Shown here one piece after another: positions 53,279-61,382 of a DNA stretch of 64,000 nucleotides. The stretch is from Leifsonia shinshuensis (GTDB taxonomy: Bacteria > Actinomycetota > Actinomycetes > Actinomycetales > Microbacteriaceae). The translations under genes were made by a program, and so were the position numbers. The notes beneath the pieces were generated by a model. The model did no database searches, was not told where the DNA came from, and was given only the letters and a program-made list of their open reading frames with translations. The stretch is taken from positions 1,798,001 through 1,862,000 of the forward strand of contig NZ_JACCFL010000001.1 of assembly GCF_013410375.1 (NCBI RefSeq), in the 5' to 3' direction. The first letter of the stretch is position 1; every line of letters starts with the position of its first letter.

Positions 53279-53776
53279 TCACCACCACAGCGACCCCGGC
53301 ACCCCCTTGAACGGCCCGACGACGGCGCTCGTGATCCAGCCGCCGTAGAACCCGCCGGGCTGCGGGGTGACGACCTCGCCGTCGACCGTGCACTCGTCCA
53401 TCTGCTGCGCGTAGACGGCGACGCGGTCGCGGAGCGCCTCGAAGCCGGGCGACGGATGCGGGTAGTTCCACGCGCTGGCGGGCCGCACCTGGCCTCCGCC
53501 GCGCACGTCGAGATAACGCGCGGTGCCCTTGAACTCGCAGAACGACGAACCGTCGGCGTCGACCAGCGCGCCGGGCGCGAAGTCCGCAATGGGCAGGTAG
53601 TAGACCGGCGGATGGCTGGTCTCGAGCACCCGGACGACGTCGCGGGTCTCGACGATGAGCTGCCCGCCCAGACGGATCGTGACAGGCGCGGCGACGGGCT
53701 CGATGCGCGGCGGCCTCGGGTAGTCCCACACGGACTCCTGCCCCGGTCCTGGGATCTCGGGGCGCGGTCGGGGCAC
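53279..53776 (-). CDS. DUF427 domain protein
   Basis: The protein has 165 residues. The DUF427 hallmarks are present: ESVWDYPRPPRIEP, ETSHPPVYYLPIADF, FCEFKGTARYLDV, AWNYPHPSPGFEALRDRVAVY and GGFYGGWITS. Such proteins form a small beta-tent fold and their function is not established. It is divergent from the LON-domain gene by 35 bp. Confidence 0.88.
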   Translation of the reverse strand: MPRPRPEIPGPGQESVWDYPRPPRIEPVAAPVTIRLGGQLIVETRDVVRVLETSHPPVYYLPIADFAPGALVDADGSSFCEFKGTARYLDVRGGGQVRPASAWNYPHPSPGFEALRDRVAVYAQQMDECTVDGEVVTPQPGGFYGGWITSAVVGPFKGVPGSLWW

Positions 53777-53811
53777 CTGTTCACTCTACGTCCGCGGTGC
53801 TTCACTGGAGT

Positions 53812-54423
53812 ATGGCCGCCTCCCCGATGTTCCCGCTCGGATCAGTGCTGTTCCCGCACGTGGCCGTCCCGCTGCGGGTGTTCGAGCCGCGGTACCTCAC
53901 GCTGGTCGGGCGGCTGCTCGACGAGGTCGAACCCGGGTTCGAGTTCGGCGTCGTCCTCATCGAGCGCGGATCCGAAGCCGGGGGTGGCGACCAGCGCGCG
54001 TCGGTCGGGACGATGGCGCGTCTGGTGAGCGCCGCCGCGGGCGCCGACGACCTGCTCATCGTCGGCGTGGGGACCCGGCGGTTCACGGTCGAGCGCTGGG
54101 CCGACGAGGACCCGTATCCCCGTGCCGAGCTGTCGACGCTGCCGGATCTGGAGTGGTCCGAGGCCCTCGCACCGCTGCGGGCGGAGGCCGAAGAGGTCGT
54201 CCGCCGCGTGATCGCCCGCGTCGCGGAGCCGCAGTCGGATGCCGGCGTCGAGCTGTCGGAGGATCCCGTCGCAGCTGTGTGGCAACTGGCGGCGATCGCC
54301 CCGCTGGGCGAGTACGACCGGTACACCCTGTTGAGGTCCACGTCGATGGGGGGTCTCCTGCGTCAGCTGATCGATCTGACGCTCGAGGCCGAGGAGCTCT
54401 GGGCCGCCGAGGGAGGCGTCTGA
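53812..54423 (+). CDS. LON substrate-binding domain protein
   Basis: The protein has 203 residues. MFPLGSVLFPHVAVPLRVFEPRYLTLV is the start of an ATP-dependent Lon N-terminal (PUA-like) domain. The ATPase and protease parts are absent, so it is a stand-alone LON-domain protein of unknown role. The start is uncertain: ATG 53812 or ATG 53827. 54424-54653 downstream holds no gene that I can support. Confidence 0.8.
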   Translation: MAASPMFPLGSVLFPHVAVPLRVFEPRYLTLVGRLLDEVEPGFEFGVVLIERGSEAGGGDQRASVGTMARLVSAAAGADDLLIVGVGTRRFTVERWADEDPYPRAELSTLPDLEWSEALAPLRAEAEEVVRRVIARVAEPQSDAGVELSEDPVAAVWQLAAIAPLGEYDRYTLLRSTSMGGLLRQLIDLTLEAEELWAAEGGV

Positions 54424-54653
54424 CCACCGGGTCCTTCCGTCCGCGCCGGAGACCGCACCGCCACCGCGCACGTTCCGATGGGGTGGACGCGTCGATGCGA
54501 CAGCACCACCTCCCCGGGTCCCGCTTCAGCGGCGACGACAGCTCGCACCAGTGGCAGCGGCGTGTTGCGGCGTGGCGCGGTCCTCTCGCGGGTTAGCGTC
54601 GGTGAACGGGGCCGCCCCCTCCGCACACGCTTCGACCACGATTCGGATACCGA

Positions 54654-55988
54654 ATGTCTCCAGGCCGCTCGGCACTGTCGCCCTCCGTCGTTCGCAACTG
54701 GAGGCTGGTCGCCATCTGCGTCGTCGTCGCGAGCGTCGTCGCCTGGGGCGGGCTGGCCGCCCCGAAGGCGTACGCGGACAACTATCCGTCGTGGGCCGAC
54801 GTGCAGGCCGCCCGGTCCAACGAAGCGGCCAAGCAGGCCGAGGTCACGGCGATCACGAACCTGGTCCAGACCCTCAAGACGCAGGTCAAGGCGGCCGAGG
54901 ATCTCGCCATCCAGCGCGAGAAGGAGAACGAGGTCGCGCAAGCCGCGCTCGCCGTCGGCAAGGACAAGGCCGACCGCCTCGCCGCCCGATCGACCGCTCT
55001 GAAGGCCACGGCGGAGGCGTCGCGTCGGGAGGCCGCCGTGGTCGGCGAGAAGCTGGCCCGCTCCGGCGGCCCGGACCTCCTGGGCACGCTCCTCACCAGC
55101 AGCGCAGGGAACACGGACGCGCTGCTCTCCCGCCTCAGCAGCATGGGCAGGCTGACGGCCACCGTCAACGGCATCTACTCCAAGGCGGCGCAAGACGACA
55201 ACCTCGCGAAGGCCGCGAGCGAGCAGGCCGCCTCCGCCAAGAACGAGCTCACCGTGCTCGCGGCGAAGGCGCAGGCGGAAGCGGAGAAGGCCGCCGCGGC
55301 CCAGAAGCAGATGATCGCGGCGCTCCAGGCGGAGACCGCCCACGAGGGCGAGCTCCAGGCGCAGCTCGCCTCCCTCACGAGCGCGACGCAGATCACCGAG
55401 CAGCAGTACCAGGCCGGGGTCGCCGCCCGGGCAGCAGCCGCGGCCGCCGCCGCCGCGGCAGCACGCGCTCGGGCCAGGTCCGGCGATGCAGGTCCGATCT
55501 CGTCCGACGCCCAGGCCCTCGCGCAGGAACTGATGGGGTACGTCGACTCCGGACAGCTCGTGGGCTCCTATCCCGACCACATCTTCGAGATCCGCTGGAT
55601 CGCCGAGGGGCGCTCCGTGCCGAACTGCGGCATCGACACTTCGGTGCTCCAGGCGATGGTGATCGCCGAGCACATGTTCTCGAGCGTCGGCGTCAGCGAC
55701 ATCAACCGGCGCTGCACCGGCCAGATCGAGGGAGCCGGGATCTACTCCCAGCACTACATGAACGGCGGCGGCCACGCCGTCGACTTCTACAGCCTCGGCG
55801 GCCAGGGCACCAACGGCGCCGACAGCAACGCACTCGCCCTCATCCGCACGCTCGACAACTTCATGCCCTACGGCTCGGGTCTCGGGCAGCGGCAGTGCCG
55901 GCTGAACGCCGGCGACGAACCGGGCCTGCGCCACTTCCAGGACTTCTACGACACCTGCAACCACCTGCACGTCAACGACCCGATGTGA
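54654..55988 (+). CDS. Secreted coiled-coil protein with M15-like peptidase domain
   Basis: The protein has 444 residues. A signal peptide (about 17-41, AYA-D) precedes a long coiled coil (about 45-255, Ala/Gln/Lys/Glu-rich), an alanine-rich hinge (11 Ala near 262-275) and a C-terminal domain (about 285-444) with GGGHAVDFYSLGG and CNHLHVND. These recall the zinc ligands (H, D, H) of D-Ala-D-Ala peptidases of clan MD. Coiled coil plus wall hydrolase resembles FtsX/RipC-type division hydrolases. Four Cys could make disulfides. Confidence 0.65.
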   Translation: MSPGRSALSPSVVRNWRLVAICVVVASVVAWGGLAAPKAYADNYPSWADVQAARSNEAAKQAEVTAITNLVQTLKTQVKAAEDLAIQREKENEVAQAALAVGKDKADRLAARSTALKATAEASRREAAVVGEKLARSGGPDLLGTLLTSSAGNTDALLSRLSSMGRLTATVNGIYSKAAQDDNLAKAASEQAASAKNELTVLAAKAQAEAEKAAAAQKQMIAALQAETAHEGELQAQLASLTSATQITEQQYQAGVAARAAAAAAAAAAARARARSGDAGPISSDAQALAQELMGYVDSGQLVGSYPDHIFEIRWIAEGRSVPNCGIDTSVLQAMVIAEHMFSSVGVSDINRRCTGQIEGAGIYSQHYMNGGGHAVDFYSLGGQGTNGADSNALALIRTLDNFMPYGSGLGQRQCRLNAGDEPGLRHFQDFYDTCNHLHVNDPM

Positions 55989-56133
55989 CCGGGATGCTCG
56001 GCCGACGCTCGCGCGTGGCCGACAGCCGCGCTCCAGCGCAGGAGAACTCGTGCCGACGCGCTGCCGGCATCCTTCCTGACGCCGTTCGGAAGGAGATGCG
56101 CGACCGAGTCTCCTTCCAGCGCCGTCGCCCGAG

Positions 56134-56736
56134 CTACGGCTCCGTCGTCAGCGGCGCATCCCCGATCACGGTGTGCAACCAGATCCAGCTCCCGTTCGAG
56201 CTGCCCCGCACCAGATCCACGTGCACGGTCTCGTCCGCCCCGATCGGCCCGACGCCGACGTGGAGGGTGCGCGCCTGCGGCGTGTCCAGTGTCCAGGTCT
56301 GCGCCGCGGCCCCCGCGTTCGCCGACGCTTCCACCGTCAGCACCGCGCCGAGGTCGAGGAAGAACGGCGCCACCGCCCAGGCGAGGTCGTAGGAGCGCGG
56401 CTCCGTGATCCCGAAGTCGGCGGGCGTGAACCGCACCGAGACACGGAACCAGTCCGGCTGCTGGGCCGGGTGGACGTCCCACGAGTAGTAGAACGTCGGG
56501 TTCAGGTCGGGTGCGAAGAGGACGTCGCCGGTCGCGACCGCGGAGGGGAGGGTGAGGTCGAGGCCGGTGCCGAGCGTGTGGGCGGCGTGGCCGGCGTCGA
56601 GGGACGTGATCGTGCCGGGGTACTGGCCGAGGCCGGGCAGGCCGCCGAGCTGGCCGCGGAGGCGCTCGGCGAAATCGGCGAGCTCGGCGCGGTCGGGGCG
56701 CCGGGTCGCGCCCGATGAGGAGGGGATGCTGTTCAT
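56134..56736 (-). CDS. Hypothetical protein
   Basis: The protein has 200 residues, soluble, with a helical N-terminus (DRAELADFAERLRGQLGGLPGLGQYPG) and a beta-rich remainder with several Trp (FYYSWDVHPAQQPDWFRVSVRFTP, GSSNGSWIWLHTVIGDAPL). No signal peptide. I recognise no family. The gap 55989-56133 between it and the M15-like gene holds nothing that I can name. Confidence 0.6.
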   Translation of the reverse strand: MNSIPSSSGATRRPDRAELADFAERLRGQLGGLPGLGQYPGTITSLDAGHAAHTLGTGLDLTLPSAVATGDVLFAPDLNPTFYYSWDVHPAQQPDWFRVSVRFTPADFGITEPRSYDLAWAVAPFFLDLGAVLTVEASANAGAAAQTWTLDTPQARTLHVGVGPIGADETVHVDLVRGSSNGSWIWLHTVIGDAPLTTEP

Positions 56737-56791
56737 GGTGCCGCACCCTACGCCGCCGCCGGGCTCGTGGGGATAGGCGAGAAACGCCGGC

Positions 56792-57334
56792 TCAGAACTC
56801 CCGCAGCACCGTCGCCTTCGGTCCCGCCACCAGCGTCCCCGCCGGCACCTCCTCCGCCACGATCGCCCCGGCCGCGATCACGGCGTCGCGGCCGATGCTG
56901 ACGCCGGGGAGGATGGTGGCGCCTGCGCCGATCCAGACGTTCTCCGCGACGTCGATCGGGCCTCCGGTCAGCCAGACGCGGCGGTCCTCGACGTCGACAG
57001 GGTGGCCGACGGTGATGAAGGTGACACGCGGCGCGACCATCACGCGCGGGGCGAGGCGGATGCCGGCATAGTCCAGGAACGTGCAGTTCTGGTTGATGAA
57101 CACCCGCTCCGACAGCTCCAGGTTGAGGCCGTGGTCGGTGAAGAACGGCGGGTAGATGGTCACGCGCTCCGGCAGCGGGCGGCCCAGGATCTCCTCGAAC
57201 AGCGCCGCCTTGCCGGCCTCGTCGTCGAACGGCAGCACGTTCAGGCGGGAGGTCAGCTCGGTCGCTCGGAGCACTCGCTCCGACATGGCCTGGAACTCGG
57301 GGGAGTGGATGCGCATCAGGAGGTCGCTCGGCAT
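56792..57334 (-). CDS. Maltose/galactoside O-acetyltransferase-type hexapeptide enzyme
   Basis: The protein has 180 residues. A helical N-terminal Mac-like part is followed by left-handed beta-helix hexapeptide repeats (VMVAPRVTFITVGHPVD, NVWIGAGATILPGVSIGRDAVIAAGAIVAEEVPAGTLVAG). The His in TVGHPV is the catalytic base in this family. It acetylates a sugar or similar hydroxyl from acetyl-CoA. Confidence 0.85.
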   Translation of the reverse strand: MPSDLLMRIHSPEFQAMSERVLRATELTSRLNVLPFDDEAGKAALFEEILGRPLPERVTIYPPFFTDHGLNLELSERVFINQNCTFLDYAGIRLAPRVMVAPRVTFITVGHPVDVEDRRVWLTGGPIDVAENVWIGAGATILPGVSIGRDAVIAAGAIVAEEVPAGTLVAGPKATVLREF

Positions 57335-57450
57335 CCCACGATCCTCCCTCCGCGCCGCTCTGGCATGGGGCCGGACACGCCAGCGCGGTCGGGCCAGCCC
57401 GCTCCGCCGGACCGACCGGCGCTGTCGGACCTCTCGGGTAGCATCCCCGC

Positions 57451-58017
57451 ATGGCCATCGAGGTGCTCCCCGCGACCGGGCGCTGGGACGATTTCGCCAC
57501 GTTCATGGTGCCGCGGAAGGCCGGCGCGGGCGGTTGCGTGTGCATGTCCTACCGGGACGCGCGCCTGTCGATGCCGGAACGCGTCGACTACATGCACCGC
57601 GAGTGCTCCGCCGAGCCCGGCCCCGGCGTCCTGGTCTACGCCGACGGCGAGGTCGCGGGCTGGTGCTCGGTCGCGCCCAAGTCCACGTACCGGCGGCTGA
57701 TGAACTCCCGCACCATCCCGCACCTCGACGAGGAGCGCGACCCCTGGTCGATCGTCTGCTTCGTGGTGCGCGGCGGGTTCCGCAAGCGCGGGCTGATGCA
57801 CGACCTTCTCGACGGGGCGGTGGAGCACGCGAGGACGTCGGGGGCGGCGCTCGTGGAGGGGTACCCGGTCGAGACGCGGGGCGAGCGGGTGGACGTGATC
57901 AGCGGCTACGTCGGGACGGTCGAGCTGTTCGAGAAGCACGGGTTCGCGCGGGTACAGGAGACGGACGCGCACTCCGGCGGGGCGGTGCGGTGGGTGATGC
58001 GGCGCGAGCTGGACTGA
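57451..58017 (+). CDS. GNAT family N-acetyltransferase
   Basis: The protein has 188 residues. It resembles the YkwB/aminoglycoside-like GNAT group with a Cys-rich start (GGCVCMSYRD). The CoA loop is FVVRGGFRKRGLMHDLLDGAVEHAR. The substrate is unknown. TAGCAT (57439-57444) lies 6 nt before the ATG, so the transcript is probably leaderless. Confidence 0.8.
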   Translation: MAIEVLPATGRWDDFATFMVPRKAGAGGCVCMSYRDARLSMPERVDYMHRECSAEPGPGVLVYADGEVAGWCSVAPKSTYRRLMNSRTIPHLDEERDPWSIVCFVVRGGFRKRGLMHDLLDGAVEHARTSGAALVEGYPVETRGERVDVISGYVGTVELFEKHGFARVQETDAHSGGAVRWVMRRELD

Positions 58018-58044
58018 GTCTCCGCTCACGACGACCCGCGATCA

Positions 58045-58087
58045 GCACGACGGCCGCCGACCCATTCCGGGCCGGCGGCCGTCGTGC
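58045..58087. terminator. Bidirectional hairpin terminator
   Basis: Arms 58045-58063 and 58069-58087 pair over 19 bp with one mismatch around loop ATTCC, between the convergent GNAT and ABC permease genes. No T run is present. Confidence 0.65.
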
Positions 58088-58110
58088 CACCGAGGGGGAG
58101 GGCGGAGGAC

Positions 58111-58887
58111 TCACCCCCGGCTGATCCGCCTCCGGTAGATCGCGGTGGCGAAACCGTAGGCGACCACCAGGATGCCGACGCACCAGGCGAGGGCGATCCA
58201 GATGTCGCCGGTGACCGGCTGCTCGGCGAACAGGGCCCGGATGGTGTCCACGATCGGCGTCACCGGCTGGTGCTCGGCGAACCAGGCGACCGGGGCCGGC
58301 ATGGTGTTGGTCGGGACGAACGCCGAGCTGATGAACGGCAGGAAGATCAGCGGGTAGGCGAACGCTCCCGCGCCGTCCACGGTCTTCGCCGACAGTCCGG
58401 CGATCACCGCCACCCAGGTCAGCGCCAGGGTGAACAGCACCAGGATCCCGGCGACTCCGAGCCAGGCGAGCACGCTCGCGCCGGTGCGGAAGCCGATCAG
58501 CAGGGACACCAGCACCACGAGCCCGACCGAGATCATGTTGGACACGAGCGACGTGAGCACGTGCGCCCAGAGCACGCTCGACCGGGCGATCGGCATGGAC
58601 TGGAAGCGCTCGAAGATGCCGCCCTGGAGGTCCATGAACAGCCGGTAGGAGGTGTACCCGATGCCCGACGCGATCGTGATCAGCATGATCCCGGGGAGCA
58701 GGTAGTTCACGTACGAGCCCGAGTCGGGGCCGGTGTTGATGGCGCCGCCGAGGACGAACACGAACAGCAACATGAGGGCGATCGGTGTGATCGTGACCGT
58801 GATGATCGTGTCCAGGCTGCGCGTGATGTGCTTCATGGACCGTCCGGTCAGGACGGTGGTGTCTGCGACGAAGTTCGCGGTGGACAT
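58111..58887 (-). CDS. ABC-2 type drug exporter permease (DrrB-like)
   Basis: The protein has 258 residues and six membrane helices. The cytoplasmic segment RLFMDLQGGIFERFQSMPIARSSVLW and LIFLPFISSAFVPTNTMP are typical of DrrB-like exporters. It works with the ATPase encoded upstream; the start shares a base with the ATPase stop. It is last in the PadR operon. Confidence 0.85.
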   Translation of the reverse strand: MSTANFVADTTVLTGRSMKHITRSLDTIITVTITPIALMLLFVFVLGGAINTGPDSGSYVNYLLPGIMLITIASGIGYTSYRLFMDLQGGIFERFQSMPIARSSVLWAHVLTSLVSNMISVGLVVLVSLLIGFRTGASVLAWLGVAGILVLFTLALTWVAVIAGLSAKTVDGAGAFAYPLIFLPFISSAFVPTNTMPAPVAWFAEHQPVTPIVDTIRALFAEQPVTGDIWIALAWCVGILVVAYGFATAIYRRRISRG

Positions 58888-59726
58888 CAGGACTCCTTCG
58901 ACGGCTGCGTCTCGGCGGCCGCGGATTCGGTGGAGGGTGAGGCCGGCGCGGCGGCCGAGGCCGACGGGCCGACGATGGCGAGGAACACGTCCTCGAGGCT
59001 GGGCTGCTTCTCCACGTACTCGACCTGCGCCGGCGGGAGGAGCTGCTTGAGCTCGGCGAGTGTGCCGTTGGCGATGATGCGGCCCTCGTGGAGGATCGCG
59101 ATGCGGTCGGCGAGCTGCTCCGCCTCGTCCAGGTACTGCGTGGTGAGCAGCACCGTGGTGCCGCGGCCGGCGAGGCGCTTGACGGTGTCCCACACCTCCA
59201 GGCGGGCCTGCGGGTCGAGGCCGGTGGTCGGCTCGTCGAGGAACACCACCGGCGGCTGGCCGATGAGGCTCATCGCGATGTCGAGCCGGCGGCGCATGCC
59301 TCCCGAGTACGTGCCGACCTTGCGGCCTCCCGCGTCGGTGAGCGAGAAGCGGGCGAGCAGCTCGTCCGCGATCCCGGCCGGGTTCTTGAGGTGGCGGAGC
59401 CGGGCGACCAGGATGAGGTTCTCCCGGCCGCTGAGGATCTCGTCCACCGCCGCGAACTGCCCGGTGAGGCTGATCGAGTTGCGGACCTCGTCCGGCTTGC
59501 GGGCCACGTCGAACCCGTTCACGGTGGCGGTGCCCTTGTCGCTCTGCAGCAGGGTGGAGAGGATCTTCACCGCCGTGGTCTTGCCCGCCCCGTTGGAGCC
59601 GAGGAGGGCGAAGATGCTGCCGGGCTGGACGTCGAAGTCGACGCCGCGGAGGACGTGCACGTCCTTGTAGGACTTCTCGAGGCCGCGCACCTGGATGGCG
59701 GGGCCGGTCGTGGTGGTGGTGCTCAT
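58887..59726 (-). CDS. ABC drug exporter ATPase (DrrA-like)
   Basis: The protein has 279 residues. Walker A is GSNGAGKTT, signature YSGGMRRRLDIAMSL, Walker B VVFLDEPTTGLDPQAR, H-loop TTQYLDEAEQLADRI. The C-terminal extension (LPPAQVEYVEKQPSLEDVFLAIVG) is typical of DrrA. The final ~30 residues are Ala/Ser-rich. It drives export of a hydrophobic compound with the adjacent permease. Confidence 0.88.
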   Translation of the reverse strand: MSTTTTTGPAIQVRGLEKSYKDVHVLRGVDFDVQPGSIFALLGSNGAGKTTAVKILSTLLQSDKGTATVNGFDVARKPDEVRNSISLTGQFAAVDEILSGRENLILVARLRHLKNPAGIADELLARFSLTDAGGRKVGTYSGGMRRRLDIAMSLIGQPPVVFLDEPTTGLDPQARLEVWDTVKRLAGRGTTVLLTTQYLDEAEQLADRIAILHEGRIIANGTLAELKQLLPPAQVEYVEKQPSLEDVFLAIVGPSASAAAPASPSTESAAAETQPSKES

Positions 59727-60100
59727 GAGTTCTTCTTCTCCTGCGCTCGTTCGGCCGCGTCGACGGCCTCGCTGAGGCGGGCGCGCTCCTTGTCGATCCA
59801 GCGGGTGCCGACGTACGCCGCGGCGAACGCGTCGGCGAACTCGACCGGGTCGTCCCCGACGATGTCGCGGACCGCGGCGCCGTCGGCGGCAGCGCGCTCC
59901 CACAGCTCGACGAAGTCGGTCATCATCGTGAGGATGGTGTCGCCGTCGACGATCCCGCCGTTGTACATGAGGTAGCGGTTGAGCGCCTTCGCGACGCCGT
60001 TGTACGGCTCGGGGAGGGCGTCCAGCCGGTTCTTGATCTGCCGGTACTGCTTCTTCTGCTCGAGCGATCCGGTGACCAGCTCGATCCACTTCGGTGCCAT
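59723..60100 (-). CDS. DUF1048 family protein
   Basis: The protein has 125 residues, mostly helical (KWIELVTGSLEQKKQYRQIKNRLDALPEPYNGVAKALNRYLMYNG). It matches DUF1048, commonly encoded between a PadR regulator and an ABC exporter. ATG 60100 overlaps nothing but lies one base from the padR stop; the end overlaps the ATPase start. The role is unknown, perhaps an accessory of the regulator or exporter. Confidence 0.85.
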   Translation of the reverse strand: MAPKWIELVTGSLEQKKQYRQIKNRLDALPEPYNGVAKALNRYLMYNGGIVDGDTILTMMTDFVELWERAAADGAAVRDIVGDDPVEFADAFAAAYVGTRWIDKERARLSEAVDAAERAQEKKNS

Positions 60101-60101
60101 T

Positions 60102-60431
60102 TCACTTTCCTCCGTCTCGGAGCTGTTCCAGTCGTTCTGCGAGGAAGCTCCAGGTCCTCCAGAACTCGTCCAGATATTCGCGTCCCGCTGCGTTGAGCGA
60201 GTACACCTTGCGGGGCGGCCCCTTCTCCGACGGGACCTTCTCGACATCCACTAGGCCCCGCTGCTCCACCCGGACGAGCAGGGCGTAGACGGTGCCCTCG
60301 GCGATGTCCTCGAAGCCCTGGTCGCGCAGCCACGAGGTGATCTCGTACCCGTATGCGGCCCGGCCGGACAGGATGGCGAGGACGATGCCCTCGAGCGTGC
60401 CCTTGAGCATCTCTGTGGTCTGCTTGCCCAT
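60102..60431 (-). CDS. PadR family transcriptional regulator
   Basis: The protein has 109 residues. The winged helix of PadR type is GTLEGIVLAILSGRAAYGYEITSWLRDQGFEDIAEGTVYALLVRVEQRGLV, followed by a short dimerisation helix. It heads the operon with DUF1048 and the ABC exporter and probably represses it through the long inverted repeat upstream, as such regulators do until a drug ligand binds. Confidence 0.9.
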   Translation of the reverse strand: MGKQTTEMLKGTLEGIVLAILSGRAAYGYEITSWLRDQGFEDIAEGTVYALLVRVEQRGLVDVEKVPSEKGPPRKVYSLNAAGREYLDEFWRTWSFLAERLEQLRDGGK

Positions 60432-60441
60432 GACACCCCTT

Positions 60442-60514
60442 CCACTACTCAGTGCTGTTGACTACCACTAGATAGTAACGCCGAGTACCGGTAGATAGCA
60501 ACACTGAATAGTGG
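60442..60514 (-). promoter_or_regulatory. Promoter and long inverted repeat upstream of the PadR operon
   Basis: Arms 60442-60466 and 60490-60514 are 25-bp reverse complements with 20 matches. Within them, on the minus strand, a TTGCTA hexamer and a TACTAT hexamer spaced 18 bp form a likely promoter. The AT-rich dyad suits a PadR dimer binding across the promoter. Confidence 0.55.
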
Positions 60515-60558
60515 CTTTTTCCGATGGGGTCGGCGGAAGCGGGGAATGGCGCGGAGGT

Positions 60559-61233
60559 TCAGCGCGCGGACGTGGCGAGTACGTCGTCCACGAACGCGCG
60601 CGTCGTCGCCACCACCAGCTCGCGCACGTCGCGCGCGGTCAGCGGGGAGGCCTTCAGGGTCTTCATCCCGTGGTCGGCGCCCGCGACGGTCACGATCCGC
60701 ACGTTCGCGTGGTCGCCGTCCGCGGCGTCCACTTCGGCGCGCAGCAGATCCGCGCCGCCGAAGGTGTCGCGGTCGCCCTGCAACACGAGTACGGGCACCG
60801 TGGGCGTCAGCAGCTCCTCCAGCCGGGAGGCCTCGGGGCGGCCGGGGGGATGCAGCGGGAACGCCAGGCACACGACCGCGGCGGCCCCGGTCGCATCGGC
60901 CGTCCGGCACGCGACGCGGGCTCCGGCGCTGCGGCCGCCGACGATCACCGGGACGCCGGCGGCGAACTCGGCGACGACCGGTGCGGCCTCCAGCCAGGCG
61001 GCGTCGAGCGCGGGCGGCCGGGAGGCCACCTTCTTGCCGGCGACCCGCCACGGCTGCTCGAAGCGCGCGACCGTCACGCCGAGCGCGGGCAGCTCGGACG
61101 CCAGTGCGGTGAGGTCGGCGGCGCCGATGCCGCCGCCGGCGCCGTGGCCGAGCCAGAGGAGCGCGCGGGGACGTTCCGCGGGCGCGACGACAAGGCGGCC
61201 GGGCCCGGCGGCGGTCGGAACGTCCACATCCAC
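60559..61233 (-). CDS. Alpha/beta hydrolase family protein
   Basis: The protein has 224 residues. The oxyanion-type LGHGAGGG, nucleophile Ser in VGGRSAGARVA, and final ADHGMKTL give the triad region of a KANL3/Tex30-like hydrolase. It lacks a signal peptide. The substrate is unknown. It is divergent from the flavin oxidoreductase gene. Confidence 0.8.
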   Translation of the reverse strand: MDVDVPTAAGPGRLVVAPAERPRALLWLGHGAGGGIGAADLTALASELPALGVTVARFEQPWRVAGKKVASRPPALDAAWLEAAPVVAEFAAGVPVIVGGRSAGARVACRTADATGAAAVVCLAFPLHPPGRPEASRLEELLTPTVPVLVLQGDRDTFGGADLLRAEVDAADGDHANVRIVTVAGADHGMKTLKASPLTARDVRELVVATTRAFVDDVLATSAR

Positions 61234-61296
61234 GCCTCGACGCTAGCGGGTGCGAAGCTGCGTGCGCATCCTCGGGCCGGCGGCTGGATGCGCGGA

Positions 61297-61336
61297 TATA
61301 ATCGTCCTACGCCTACAGTTGCGGATACGCAACTGT
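61297..61336 (+). promoter_or_regulatory. Consensus -10 and MarR-type operator before the nitronate monooxygenase gene
   Basis: TATAAT (61297-61302) is followed by ACAGTTGCG-GATA-CGCAACTGT (61315-61336), a perfect 9-bp inverted repeat. Its core TTGCG-N4-CGCAA recurs at 63149-63162. Binding here would cover the start of transcription. Confidence 0.6.
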
Positions 61337-61382
61337 ATCCGCGCGTCGTCGTCGTCGTCGTTTCAGGAGCGGAGTCCTGCGG

